Source of the DNA: Bacillus sp. 491mf
GTDB lineage: Bacteria; Bacillota; Bacilli; Bacillales; Bacillaceae_G
NCBI RefSeq assembly: GCF_900112415.1
Contig: NZ_FOLV01000034.1
Coordinates: 1-40,614 of the forward strand
Direction: 5' to 3'
Length of the DNA: 40,614 nt
Position numbers and translations under genes: made by a program. The notes below the pieces were generated by a model. The model was not told the origin of the DNA and searched no databases. It saw only the letters and a program-made list of their open reading frames with translations. Shown here in pieces: positions 23,745 to 32,288 of this stretch. Positions within the stretch are counted from its first letter, which is position 1, and each line of letters opens with the position of its first letter.

Positions 23745-23800
23745 GCAAAGGCGTGAATGCGGCACTTTTTGTCCTTCTTAGCAGCAACTTACATGTTCCA
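23745..23800 (+). repeat. Dispersed repeat family, possible copy E
   Basis: AAAGGCGTGAATGCGGCAC, then TTTTTGTCCTTCTTAGCAGC and AACTTACATGTT, resembles the reverse complement of copy D (GCAAGTGCAGG, TTTTTTGTTCAGCACGGCAG, CAACTTGTGTGTT). Similarity is moderate and only part of the family length is present. Confidence 0.4.
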
Positions 23801-23896
23801 ACATTTACATTACGCGAAAATTCTCTTCAAAAACCATTCTATTAATTACTAGACATGCATACGATAATAACAGATTCTTAATAAAGGGGAGAAAAC

Positions 23897-24097
23897 ATGG
23901 ACAAGTTATTCCTACACGTCTTGAACTATATTTGTTTAATGCTCGTCATATTAGGAGCATTACTCTTATTCCCGTTCTTCCCGACGTTCGTCCTCTTTTT
24001 AATGTGTATCTTCATGTTCGGGATTGCGATTATCATTTCATTTAGGTCAACGGGAGAACAAGAAAAAGAAAGCAGAATGCAGCGTGCAAAGCTGTAA
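23897..24097 (+). CDS. Small two-segment membrane protein, unknown function
   Basis: 66 residues with a hydrophobic stretch from about residue 10 to 49, interrupted by FPFFPTF, so two membrane helices are likely, then a charged tail (STGEQEKESRMQRAKL). AAAGGGGAGA lies 7 bases before the ATG. It has its own terminator, whose stem includes the end of the gene. I recognise no family. It is convergent with the ABC exporter operon and need not be related to it. Confidence 0.75.
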   Translation: MDKLFLHVLNYICLMLVILGALLLFPFFPTFVLFLMCIFMFGIAIIISFRSTGEQEKESRMQRAKL

Positions 24098-24111
24098 ATT
24101 CTGCTTTCTTT
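24065..24111 (+). terminator. Terminator overlapping the small membrane-protein gene end
   Basis: AAAGAAAGCAGAAT (24065-24078) pairs with ATTCTGCTTTCTTT (24098-24111), with an inner CAGC/GCTG stem; T-run on the plus strand. The arms flank the stop codon. Confidence 0.85.
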
Positions 24112-24114
24112 TTT

Positions 24115-25260
24115 TCAATCATAACGTATTCTTGTTAAACCGATAACAAAGAAGATACCAGCAAATAAAAGTAGCACTCCAATATATCCTGCTATATCTA
24201 CCAGTGCTCCTCCTCTCGCAATTAATTCTGTAAAACCGCGCATTGCCCATGTTTGCGGGACAAAGTTTGCAATCTTTTGCATAAACTCCGGTTCTATTTC
24301 AATTGGCCAATACAGTCCGCTAATCATACAAGTTGAAATAATGACGATATTTCCTAATGCCGATTGTTGCTCTGTCGTTTTCACCACACTCGCTAACAAT
24401 AAAGCTAGCCCAATAACAGCAAGTAACAACACCGAAACAAGCACAATAATTCCTAACGTATCTCCCCACTGTACATCAAATAATAGATTCGTTAATATCA
24501 TGAGTGCTCCAAATTGAAGCCAACCAATTAGGAAGAATGAGAGAATATATCCAGCTAGTACTTGCACTCTTGTAACAGGTGTTTCCAACAAGCGATGCCA
24601 CACTCCCATTTGCCTTGCTTTTAAAATCGTTCCTGTGCTACTCAGCATAACAATCATTACAAATAAAATTGAAAATCCTGCCGCTCTAGCTGATACACCA
24701 TTAATTGTTTTCTTTCCTGTTACAATAGATTCTTTTTGAATATGAACAGGTTCTGCTTTCGTATGGATAGTTTCGTACATTGTTTCCCAAGACTTTCCGC
24801 TATTTTGGCTCCATACATTCGCTCCTTTTACCTCCACTTCCATTTTCTTTAGTGTACTTTGTAACACGTGCTCTACAGAAGCACCGCCTGTAAAATCAGC
24901 ACTAGATTGAAATAGAACTTTATCACCTTTTCCATCTAACATTTGCTTTTGAAAGTCTTTCCCGATTGTTACAATACCAGAGGCTTTTTTATTTTCAATT
25001 TTCTTCTTTGCCTCTTCATATGATCCTTTTTCCACACTCACAAGATCGCTATGCGTTAATGATTCATAATAATACGCCGACAATTTGGATTGATCTTCAT
25101 CAACCAAAATAATTTTCACTTTGTCATTACCACTTCCACCTAGAAGTCCACCAAAAATTAATGTGAAAAGAATCGGCATACCTAACATAAGAAAATAACT
25201 TTGCGGCTTCATTAATATTTGCTTTAACTCTAGTGAACAAATCGCCCAAATTTTTTTCAC
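24115..25260 (-). CDS. ABC-2 type permease (LnrN-like)
   Basis: 381-residue permease of an ABC exporter. One membrane segment lies near residues 20-40, then an extracellular domain of about 140 residues (KVKIILVDEDQSKL and onward), then five segments starting near residue 190 with MGVWHRLLETPV, as in ABC2_membrane_3 proteins. It is last of three genes: 12 bases behind the second permease and with the ATPase it forms a heteromeric exporter. Gene order and neighbours match LnrLMN (YfiLMN) of B. subtilis, which confers resistance to linearmycins, lytic polyenes; the actual substrate here is unknown. Confidence 0.87.
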   Translation of the reverse strand: MKKIWAICSLELKQILMKPQSYFLMLGMPILFTLIFGGLLGGSGNDKVKIILVDEDQSKLSAYYYESLTHSDLVSVEKGSYEEAKKKIENKKASGIVTIGKDFQKQMLDGKGDKVLFQSSADFTGGASVEHVLQSTLKKMEVEVKGANVWSQNSGKSWETMYETIHTKAEPVHIQKESIVTGKKTINGVSARAAGFSILFVMIVMLSSTGTILKARQMGVWHRLLETPVTRVQVLAGYILSFFLIGWLQFGALMILTNLLFDVQWGDTLGIIVLVSVLLLAVIGLALLLASVVKTTEQQSALGNIVIISTCMISGLYWPIEIEPEFMQKIANFVPQTWAMRGFTELIARGGALVDIAGYIGVLLLFAGIFFVIGLTRIRYD

Positions 25261-25272
25261 TGCTCTCTCCCC

Positions 25273-26469
25273 CTATCTAGTCCGTAACCGTAATGTTCCA
25301 ATGATAACGGAAAGGATGCCAGCACTAGATAAACTCAAAATAATTGGTAATAGCGTATTCCAAGACGTTCCTGACATAATATCTAGAAAACTCGTAAGCG
25401 CCCATTTATTTGGGGCAATATTAGCAAGTTTTTGCAACGTACTAGGGAATGCATAAATTGGTAACATAGAACCGCCTAATACCGCTAACAGTTGAATACC
25501 AATCCCGCCCATAACATCTGCTGTTCTTTCATCTCGAATAAAGGCGGCGATCAGCATTGATAATCCCGACACACAAATTGCATAGGAAACTCCCACTGCA
25601 ATAAGCTGTGCAATGTCATCCCCCCAATTCACACCGAATACATAATGGGTTGCAATGACAAATACGCCAAATTGAATACACGCAAATAGTAACGTTCCAA
25701 AAAATTTCCCTAATAAGACAGAATAAGCACTTGTCGGTGTCGTTAATAACCTTGCTAACGTTTCTGTTCGCCGTTCTCCTATAATTGATTTTGCACCAAC
25801 TGTTACGTTATATAGAAGAAACATCACCAACATCGCTGCCGCATAGTATTGCATAGCCACAACCGTGTTCTTACCAATTGTGCCTGTTTGAATTCCAGTT
25901 TCATGTGAAGTTGCAATAGATTGTAAGTCTGTTCCCATATTCTTTGCTACTTCTTGCACATTCCCTTGTTGAGATTGCGCCAGGTCCGTTACTACGCTCT
26001 TTGTCGCAAAAGCTACCGTTTGCACTCGTTCAGCAAAAGATTGAATGAATGAATCTGCAATTTTTGCTTGTATGTCTTTCGCAGGATCCGTAAGCAGTTC
26101 AACTTTTTTAAATTTTCCTTCTTGTATATGTTCACTCCACTGCTTCGGAATGATAATCCCAGCGTCAATCTTCTTCTCCTTCAACATCTTTTCTAAATCG
26201 GTTCGCGACGAAACTTTCTCGACTTTCACATCATCTTTTATTTCTTTTGCCTCCAATACGTCTGTTCGAAACATAGTAGCAAACGTATCTTCATCTTCCT
26301 GATAGTAGCCAATTACTGTTTTCGGTAATCCGCCTTCATCTATAACCGCACTTAAAGCTGACCCTAAAATAGCTGTTAATAAAAGCGGCATAAGTAACAT
26401 CATCACGAAACCACGCCGATCCGTAAAACGTATCTTAAAATCTTTCCATGCGATAATAAAACTTTTCAT
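25273..26469 (-). CDS. ABC-2 type permease (LnrM-like)
   Basis: 398-residue permease with the same layout as its neighbour: an N-terminal segment (MLLMPLLLTAILGSAL), a large extracellular domain with KKIDAGIIIPKQWSEHIQEG, and five or so C-terminal segments beginning near GKNTVVAMQYYAAAMLVMFL; the coupling-helix region reads GERRTETLARLLTTPT. It lies 12 bases after the ATPase gene. Two different permeases plus one ATPase is the LnrLMN arrangement. Confidence 0.87.
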   Translation of the reverse strand: MKSFIIAWKDFKIRFTDRRGFVMMLLMPLLLTAILGSALSAVIDEGGLPKTVIGYYQEDEDTFATMFRTDVLEAKEIKDDVKVEKVSSRTDLEKMLKEKKIDAGIIIPKQWSEHIQEGKFKKVELLTDPAKDIQAKIADSFIQSFAERVQTVAFATKSVVTDLAQSQQGNVQEVAKNMGTDLQSIATSHETGIQTGTIGKNTVVAMQYYAAAMLVMFLLYNVTVGAKSIIGERRTETLARLLTTPTSAYSVLLGKFFGTLLFACIQFGVFVIATHYVFGVNWGDDIAQLIAVGVSYAICVSGLSMLIAAFIRDERTADVMGGIGIQLLAVLGGSMLPIYAFPSTLQKLANIAPNKWALTSFLDIMSGTSWNTLLPIILSLSSAGILSVIIGTLRLRTR

Positions 26470-26481
26470 ATTCTCTCCTCC

Positions 26482-27414
26482 TTAATCACGAAGTGAACGA
26501 CCAGTTAGTTGTAAAAAGAGTGCTTCTAAATTCGGTTCTTGTACTTCAAGCTTTGCAATTTGCACACGATTTCCAACAACTTCTGAAACGACCATACCAA
26601 CTGCATCACTATGTGTTAGAGCAATATCAATCGTATTCGAATCCTCATCCACTACAATACGCTCTACAACAGGAAGTGCTTGTAATTTCTGCAATAATTG
26701 TTGGTCGTAATGATTAACCTGTAGCTTCACCATGAAACCATCTGCAAGACGATTACATAGTTCACTCTTCGTTCCAAGCGCAATGACCTTTCCATGATCT
26801 ACAATCGCAATGCGCTCACATAAATATTCGACTTCCTCCATGTAATGACTCGTATAAATAACTGTCATTCCCTTTTCATTTAACTTTTTCACTGTTTCTA
26901 AAATATGATTTCGTGATTGCGGGTCAATTCCAACTGTTGGTTCATCCATAATTAATAGTTCAGGTTCATGCATAAGCGCCACGCCAATATTTACACGGCG
27001 CTTCATACCGCCTGAAAAGGTTTCAATTTTATCTTTCGCGCGTTCTTCTAGACCAACATACGCTAGCACTTCATCCGCACGTTTCTTCGCTGCCGCTCCG
27101 CTAAGTCCATACATTTTCCCCCAGAAAATTAAATTCTCTTTCGCCGAAAGTGTCGGATATAAAGCAATATCTTGCGGAACAACACCAATTTTTTGTTTCG
27201 TCTCCATCGGATGCTCTTTCACAGACTTTCCACCAACACGTATATCCCCGCTATCATATGGAAAGAGCCCACAAATCATTGAAATTGTTGTTGATTTCCC
27301 TGCACCATTTGGACCAAGCAGTCCAAATGTTTCCCCTTTCTCAATCGAAAATGATACGCCCCTCACGACTTCTTTTTCCCCGAAAGACTTTGTAATATGA
27401 TCTACGACTAACAT
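26482..27414 (-). CDS. ABC exporter ATPase (LnrL-like)
   Basis: 310-residue ATPase with Walker A GPNGAGKSTT, Q-loop VVPQD, signature FSGGMKRRV, Walker B LLIMDEPTVGID and switch His in YTSHYMEEVE, followed by a C-terminal extension of about 90 residues as in exporters of the DrrA/CcmA type. It drives the two permeases encoded next. AAAGGGG 8 bases upstream marks the ATG. A terminator separates it from the regulator gene, so the exporter has its own promoter, probably activated by the regulator. Confidence 0.9.
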   Translation of the reverse strand: MLVVDHITKSFGEKEVVRGVSFSIEKGETFGLLGPNGAGKSTTISMICGLFPYDSGDIRVGGKSVKEHPMETKQKIGVVPQDIALYPTLSAKENLIFWGKMYGLSGAAAKKRADEVLAYVGLEERAKDKIETFSGGMKRRVNIGVALMHEPELLIMDEPTVGIDPQSRNHILETVKKLNEKGMTVIYTSHYMEEVEYLCERIAIVDHGKVIALGTKSELCNRLADGFMVKLQVNHYDQQLLQKLQALPVVERIVVDEDSNTIDIALTHSDAVGMVVSEVVGNRVQIAKLEVQEPNLEALFLQLTGRSLRD

Positions 27415-27500
27415 GTCGATTCAACCCCTTTAATGTAATCTCACTATGATTGTAAAAAAAAAACTTCATCTTTCCATCGCTCTTTAGATAGAAAATGCAT

Positions 27501-27530
27501 AACAAAAAAGCAGCATCATCTGCTGCTTTT
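27501..27530 (-). terminator. Terminator between the response-regulator gene and the exporter operon
   Basis: AAAAGCAGCA (27506-27515) and TGCTGCTTTT (27521-27530) with a 5-base loop; the A-run on the left gives a T-run on the minus strand. Confidence 0.9.
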
Positions 27531-27552
27531 TCATACTTATCTATGCCAAAAG

Positions 27553-28212
27553 TCATATGTAAGCTGTCACACCGTACCGCACAGCAAAAATAGCTGCTTG
27601 CGTTCGGTCACGAAGCTCCAATTTACTAATAATATTGGAGACGTGATTTTTTACTGTTCCTTCCGTAATAAATAATCTCTCCGCGATTTCTTTATTATTT
27701 AATCCATATCCTAATTCCCGCAACACTTCTATTTCTCGCTCTGTTAACTGTCCGATTTGTTCTGGAACACACTGCTCAGCAACATAATCTTTCGTTTTCT
27801 TCAATTCTTTCACAATTTGAGCGGTAATATCTTGCGGGAGTACAACGCCTCCAGCATGCACAGTCAAGATCGCTTGCACAATTGTATCTGTCGCCATATC
27901 TTTTAATAAATAGCCGCTTGCCCCTTGTTCAAGCGCTTCAAAAATAAGTTCACTATCATTAAACGTTGTCAACATAAGTACTTTTATATGGGGAAATCGC
28001 TCCCTTATTAAACGCGTTCCCTCCACACCGTTTGTACGAGGCATCCGAATATCCATTAAAATGATTTCAGGCTGAATCCGCTTTGCATTTTGCACAGCTT
28101 CTTCTCCATCGCTTGCAGTTCCAACCACTTCAAGTTCTGGGCGTAAATTTAATAACATCGCTAATCCATCACGAACTAGCGACTGATCGTCCACAATCAT
28201 AATTCGAATCAT
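27553..28212 (-). CDS. NarL/FixJ-type response regulator (LnrK-like)
   Basis: 219-residue regulator. The receiver domain has the acidic pair Asp8-Asp9 (MIVDDQ), phospho-acceptor Asp54 (LMDIRMP), Thr in LMLTTFND and Lys in YLLKDM. The C-terminal LuxR-type helix-turn-helix reads LTEREIEVLRELGYGLNNKE and TEGTVKNHVSNII. The ATG at 28212 overlaps the kinase stop by four bases (ATGA), so the two are translationally coupled. It most likely controls the exporter operon just downstream. Confidence 0.92.
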   Translation of the reverse strand: MIRIMIVDDQSLVRDGLAMLLNLRPELEVVGTASDGEEAVQNAKRIQPEIILMDIRMPRTNGVEGTRLIRERFPHIKVLMLTTFNDSELIFEALEQGASGYLLKDMATDTIVQAILTVHAGGVVLPQDITAQIVKELKKTKDYVAEQCVPEQIGQLTEREIEVLRELGYGLNNKEIAERLFITEGTVKNHVSNIISKLELRDRTQAAIFAVRYGVTAYI

Positions 28213-29399
28213 ACCGCGCCCCCTATCACCCACGTCTTTTCCCTTAGTGGGAACTCCACATTTAGTTGAAATCCCTTATCTTTTTCACTTTCAAACCGAA
28301 TCATTCCCCCGCGTTCTTCTACGCGCTCCTTCATATTGATTAGTCCAAAACCAGGATGTACTTCATTTACGCCTGTTCCATCATCAGAAATAGAAATATG
28401 CACCTTTCCATCTAAACAAGACAGTTTCATTTCACATGTACCTGCCTTACCATGACGCTTTGCATTTGTTAACGATTCCTGCATAATACGCAATATAGTG
28501 GGGTGTAATGATAACGGAATAATGACTGGATCACCGTTCAGTTTAAATGTCGTTCTCACATTTGTTGCATTCGAAAATTCATTTAACATCTGCCTAATAT
28601 TACTGACTAAGTCTCCTGTATTTTCTTCTTTCAAAGTTCGCACAGAGGCCCTCACCTCTTGCAACGATTTTTTCGCTAACTCATGACATGTTTGCAGAAC
28701 CGTTCCAGTTTGATCTGATTTCTGTTTCAATAATTCCTCAGCAAGCTGTAATTGAACAAGTAATGCCGTCATATTATGACCTACCGTATCATGAATTTCA
28801 CGGGCAATATCATTTCGCTCTTTCACTGCCGTTAATTCTTCCACTTCTTTTGCATATAGCTGCAATTGCTCATGTGCCTCCTGAAGCGCTTCATGTGATG
28901 AAGTTAGCTTTTCATACTGTTCATCTACCGTTTGGCGAGCTAATGTTAGTTTTTTAATTAACCCGCCAGTAAGAGCACTAAATACAACGAACATAAACGA
29001 AATAATATTGCCCCAAATTTCAAACGCTCCAAAATATTGATATGAATATATTAAAATAGCAAACCAACAGATAAAGAAAAATCCTATAAAAAAACGGGCT
29101 ATCATTTTCGATTGAATATTAATAAATAAAGTTACCGCATCTACACCGAACAAAATTAAATACAAATCTACTTTTGGAAATAAGAATCCAAATATAGCTG
29201 TTACAATCCCATTCGATAACAATATAAAAAATATTCGTCGCTCTCCGCTATGAGGCATCATAAGCAAACAATGATTCACAACATAAATCAGACAAGCAGC
29301 GCCAACAAATAATTGTAAGCCTAGTTTCCCATGTGGAATATGCAAAGCATACACAATACAAATGAGAACAATCGTAAGTAGCCGGGCATATCCTAGCAT
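28209..29399 (-). CDS. Sensor histidine kinase (LnrJ-like, HisKA_3)
   Basis: 396-residue kinase with five or six membrane segments in the first 150 residues and almost no extracellular loop, as in intramembrane-sensing kinases such as LiaS and LnrJ. After a coiled-coil (ARQTVDEQYEKLTSSHEALQ and on) comes the phosphorylation motif EIHDTVGHN and the ATP-binding part (MQESLTNAKRHGKA, ISDDGTGV, GFGLINMKERVEERGG). The ATG at 29399 follows GGGGGG; an upstream extension of seven residues has no ribosome binding site. Confidence 0.92.
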   Translation of the reverse strand: MLGYARLLTIVLICIVYALHIPHGKLGLQLFVGAACLIYVVNHCLLMMPHSGERRIFFILLSNGIVTAIFGFLFPKVDLYLILFGVDAVTLFINIQSKMIARFFIGFFFICWFAILIYSYQYFGAFEIWGNIISFMFVVFSALTGGLIKKLTLARQTVDEQYEKLTSSHEALQEAHEQLQLYAKEVEELTAVKERNDIAREIHDTVGHNMTALLVQLQLAEELLKQKSDQTGTVLQTCHELAKKSLQEVRASVRTLKEENTGDLVSNIRQMLNEFSNATNVRTTFKLNGDPVIIPLSLHPTILRIMQESLTNAKRHGKAGTCEMKLSCLDGKVHISISDDGTGVNEVHPGFGLINMKERVEERGGMIRFESEKDKGFQLNVEFPLREKTWVIGGAV

Positions 29400-29577
29400 A
29401 AAGTTTCCCCCCGTATTCAAACAAAATATACAGACTCCATATTCTTCCCCATCCGAATCATCAAACCATCTTTCTTAAAAAACGGGAATGCCACACTAAA
29501 ATTCCAATATACAGAAACTGTAAGTGTTTTATGTTAAAGTGGAATTGTGGTTAATATGTAAAGGAGAATGATACCTT

Positions 29578-29769
29578 ATGATTCTAAAACTTAAAAGACC
29601 TTTAACTTTTTTGATTCCCCTATATATTATTCTCGTTTTATTTGATTATAACAATTATAATCAATTCAAATGGATCGAGAATATTATACAGTCATTATTT
29701 ATAGTGGCATTTTATGAATTTTTCATGTGGTTATTTTCTACAAAAAAAGAATCAACATCTAAAAATTAA
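29578..29769 (+). CDS. Small membrane protein, unknown function
   Basis: 63 residues with two hydrophobic segments (about 9-24 and 37-54) and a polar tail (STKKESTSKN). AAAGGAG with 11-base spacing supports the ATG; TTAATATG near 29550 could be part of a -10. It is divergent from the sensor kinase gene. I recognise no family. AT-rich codon use is slightly stronger than in neighbours. Confidence 0.7.
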   Translation: MILKLKRPLTFLIPLYIILVLFDYNNYNQFKWIENIIQSLFIVAFYEFFMWLFSTKKESTSKN

Positions 29770-29840
29770 GCGGGTCACGTGTAGTACAACAACAAAGCGA
29801 TGACTTAAATGAATTTATATATAAGATACATACACAATTT

Positions 29841-29866
29841 AAAAAGCTGGTATCCACCAGCTTTTT
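29841..29866. terminator. Bidirectional terminator
   Basis: AAAAAGCTGG (29841-29850) and CCAGCTTTTT (29857-29866) with a 6-base loop, between two convergent genes. Confidence 0.9.
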
Positions 29867-29870
29867 AATT

Positions 29871-31730
29871 CTACATATCTATATCATTCTCTAAATCCTC
29901 ATATAATTTTGTTCTTAACAATTCTTTTCGCTCTTTTTCATTATGCAGCCTCTCCAACTCTGCAATATTTTTCGTTTTAGCCATTTTGCAGTCTAGTTCG
30001 TATATACTTTGCTCCACATTCATAACATGCTCTTCCAGATCGATAATCTCCTTATTTATAGGCTTCGGCACAGGTGGTGCTTTTTCCTTTTTCACAACGC
30101 TTCGTTGTTCTTTCTCTCTTTTTTCTTGCCACTTTTCACGTGCAAAGGCATAATTCCCAGTAAATCCATACGCTGTTTGATTATCAATCCAATACGTTTT
30201 AGGGAACAACTTATTTAGAAAATAACGATCATGAGAAACCGCTAAAATTGTGCCATTATACTGTTCAAGCGCTTCTTCCAATACTTCTCTTGATTCAATA
30301 TCAAGGTGATTTGTCGGTTCATCGAGTACAAGAAAATTAATATCTTGATACATAAGCTGCGCTAACCGCAAACGCATTCGTTCGCCCCCGCTTAATTGAT
30401 TCACCTTTTTAAATACAGCCATGCCGTAGAATAGAAAGCGAGCAAGTATATGACGTGCTTCTCCTTCTGTTACTGCTACCTGTTCCCTGAACATTTCTAA
30501 TACCGTTTGTTTACTGTCCACATTCACATGTTGAGACAAATAGCCGAGTTTTACTCCGCTACCAATGCGAATTTCACCTATATCTGGATTCATTTCTTGT
30601 AATAATAATTTCAATAGCGTTGTCTTTCCTGTACCGTTCCGTCCAACAACCGCAACGCGCTCTTGAAAACGAACATGTAATTCTACATTTTGAAATAAAA
30701 CACGTTCATCAAAACTCTTTCCTACTTCTTTCATGACCACAACATCTTTACCGCTGCGTTCTTGTCCTTCAAACTGAAGCCCCATTTGCTTATGCTCTAA
30801 AACTGGTTTCTTCAATTTCTCCATTCGCTCTAGAGCACGTTCCATATTGCGGGCACGTTTATGCAATCCCTCGTTTGGCGGATTCGCTTGATTGGCCCAC
30901 TCTCTAAGCCTTTTAATGGCTTCTTTCATTTTCTTTATTTTCTTTTGCTGCTCTTGATACGCTTGAAACTCTTGCAACAATCTTTCTTCTTTCTCCTTTA
31001 CAAACCGTGAATAGTTCGTATGGTATACATATAATTCTCCATCTTCTAAATCAAAAATCTTCGTTACGACTTCATCCAAGAAATAACGATCATGTGAAAT
31101 CACAACGACTGTCCCGTCATATTCCTTTAAAAATTGCTCAAGCCATTCCACTGCGAATAAATCTAAATGGTTTGTCGGTTCATCTAGAAGCAATAAGTCC
31201 GGCTTTTTAAGGAGCATATATGCAAGACTCACTTTCGTCTGTTCACCGCCGCTTAGCTCCCTAAAATTGCGTGAAAATAATTCTGTCACTTGCAGTCCAT
31301 TAGCCACTTTCATAATATTTGCTTCTATTTCATAACCGCCTAGAAACGAAAATTGCTCCTGTATTTCTCCGTACTCCGCCATCATTTTTTCCGTAACATT
31401 TACCGCCATCTTCTGTTCAAGTTCACGCATCTTTCTTTCTAATGCTTGCTCTTTCGCAAACGCAGAACATAATACATCATACACAGTCATTCCTTCAGTA
31501 AACTTCGGAATTTGGGCAACATGACCAATACGCGTCCCTTTCTTCATGTGGATCGCACCGCCATCCACATTTTCAATTCCTGTTAATAGTTGAAAAATTG
31601 TTGTTTTCCCACTACCGTTTCGACCAACTAGCCCAATGCGTTCACCTGTCTTTATTTCAAATGATATATTTTCAAATATGACATTTCCACCAAACGTCTT
31701 CGCTATATTGTTTACACTACAAATCATCAT
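29871..31730 (-). CDS. ABC-F family ATPase (ribosome-associated, antibiotic-resistance type suspected)
   Basis: 619 residues with two ABC domains on one chain and no membrane segments. Walker A motifs: GRNGSGKTT and GRNGTGKTT; signatures LSGGEQTKVSLA and LSGGERMRLRLA; Walker B LLLLDEPTNHLD and FLVLDEPTNHLD. The charged linker between them (EWANQANPPNEGLHKRARNM) is the P-site-interacting motif region. A lysine-rich C-terminal coiled-coil ends the protein. ABC-F proteins act on the ribosome and some displace antibiotics. The start at 31730 follows AAAGGAG; an in-frame upstream extension runs through a terminator hairpin and is not coding. The leader suggests drug-induced attenuation. Confidence 0.9.
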   Translation of the reverse strand: MMICSVNNIAKTFGGNVIFENISFEIKTGERIGLVGRNGSGKTTIFQLLTGIENVDGGAIHMKKGTRIGHVAQIPKFTEGMTVYDVLCSAFAKEQALERKMRELEQKMAVNVTEKMMAEYGEIQEQFSFLGGYEIEANIMKVANGLQVTELFSRNFRELSGGEQTKVSLAYMLLKKPDLLLLDEPTNHLDLFAVEWLEQFLKEYDGTVVVISHDRYFLDEVVTKIFDLEDGELYVYHTNYSRFVKEKEERLLQEFQAYQEQQKKIKKMKEAIKRLREWANQANPPNEGLHKRARNMERALERMEKLKKPVLEHKQMGLQFEGQERSGKDVVVMKEVGKSFDERVLFQNVELHVRFQERVAVVGRNGTGKTTLLKLLLQEMNPDIGEIRIGSGVKLGYLSQHVNVDSKQTVLEMFREQVAVTEGEARHILARFLFYGMAVFKKVNQLSGGERMRLRLAQLMYQDINFLVLDEPTNHLDIESREVLEEALEQYNGTILAVSHDRYFLNKLFPKTYWIDNQTAYGFTGNYAFAREKWQEKREKEQRSVVKKEKAPPVPKPINKEIIDLEEHVMNVEQSIYELDCKMAKTKNIAELERLHNEKERKELLRTKLYEDLENDIDM

Positions 31731-31753
31731 TTTTTCCGTACTCCTTTCAACGT

Positions 31754-31790
31754 AAAAAAGCCATGAGTAAAGAACCTTACCCACGGCTTT
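31754..31790 (-). terminator. Attenuator terminator in the ABC-F leader
   Basis: On the minus strand AAAGCCGTGGGTAA pairs with TTACTCATGGCTTT (G-U pairs allow a 14-bp stem), followed by six T and then directly by the ribosome binding site of the ABC-F gene. A terminator just ahead of the gene it precedes is the hallmark of attenuation. Confidence 0.8.
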
Positions 31791-31803
31791 CATTTCAAAA
31801 TAG

Positions 31804-31830
31804 AAAAGGGAACCACCATAGTTCCCTTTT
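31804..31830 (-). terminator. Second terminator-like hairpin in the ABC-F leader
   Basis: AAAAGGGAAC (31804-31813) and GTTCCCTTTT (31821-31830), perfect 10-bp stem, 7-base loop, between the leader ORF and the attenuator hairpin. Confidence 0.75.
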
Positions 31831-31862
31831 CACACGTTTCTATAAAATGGGTGAAGAGACCT

Positions 31863-31997
31863 CTATCGTTCAATAGTTATTATGAAATTGCTAAAAAAGG
31901 GCATACGTATCCCGTTAGCAACTACACGATGAAAAATCGCACGACAAATGTAGATAAAATCTAAAAATTGCGTGCGCATAACTATAGAACGATTCAT
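31863..31997 (-). CDS. Leader peptide of the ABC-F gene (44 codons)
   Basis: The ORF begins ATG at 31997 behind AAAGAGGTGAAAGAG, and encodes MNRSIVMRTQFLDFIYICRA, then IFHRVVANGIRMPFFSNF and a short end before TAG. Its start and end pair with each other: CGTTC-T-ATAGTTAT with ATAACTAT-T-GAACG. Within it are stems CGCACG/CGTGCG and TTGCTAA/TTAGCAA. Ribosome stalling inside would rearrange these and the downstream terminators. A product of its own function is less likely than a regulatory role. Confidence 0.7.
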   Translation of the reverse strand: MNRSIVMRTQFLDFIYICRAIFHRVVANGIRMPFFSNFIITIER

Positions 31998-32039
31998 CTC
32001 TTTCACCTCTTTCGTACGGAATTTTATACTTACCTTTTC

Positions 32040-32045
32040 ATTATA
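32040..32045 (-). promoter_or_regulatory. -10 element of the ABC-F leader transcript
   Basis: TATAAT on the minus strand, 43 bases ahead of the leader ORF. No good -35 at 17 bp. Confidence 0.5.
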
Positions 32046-32151
32046 CTCTCCTAAAACACGTTTGGATAGTCATTTTTCTGAAAATAATGTAAATAGACAC
32101 ATTCATACATAAAAGGCAGCTGTGGTTCAAAATCATAAGGAGGAATAGAAC

Positions 32152-32229
32152 GTGCTGGATATTGTAAAAACCGTTATTCACATTTTAGTTGATGCAAAAC
32201 CAATCATTGATGAAATTAACAATTTATAA
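32152..32229 (+). CDS. 25-residue amphipathic peptide
   Basis: GTG start placed by a perfect AAGGAGG with 8-base spacing. The product reads MLDIVKTVIHILVDAK followed by PIIDEINNL: hydrophobic residues recur every three to four positions, so a single amphipathic helix is expected. There is no signal peptide. Size and helix type recall delta-haemolysin and phenol-soluble modulins of staphylococci, but I see no real sequence match. A strong terminator follows the stop, so this is a complete tiny transcription unit. It is divergent from the ABC-F leader; a regulatory RNA with a short ORF is the alternative. Confidence 0.65.
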   Translation: MLDIVKTVIHILVDAKPIIDEINNL

Positions 32230-32247
32230 AAAGATAACGAAAACAAT

Positions 32248-32288
32248 AAAGACGAGATATCCTAAATTAGGAAGAGTATCTCGTCTTT
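32248..32288 (+). terminator. Terminator after the 25-residue peptide gene
   Basis: AAAGACGAGATA (32248-32259) and TATCTCGTCTTT (32277-32288) with an inner CCTAA/TTAGG stem; GTTTTG follows. Confidence 0.88.

Noticed and set aside
29578-29769. Link of the small membrane protein to the LnrJK-like system
   Set aside because: It is divergent, with no shared site visible and no family known; position alone is not enough.
31731-31793. Upstream extension of the ABC-F protein by 21 residues
   Set aside because: It would be encoded by the attenuator hairpin and its T-run; a good ribosome binding site lies between it and the ATG at 31730.
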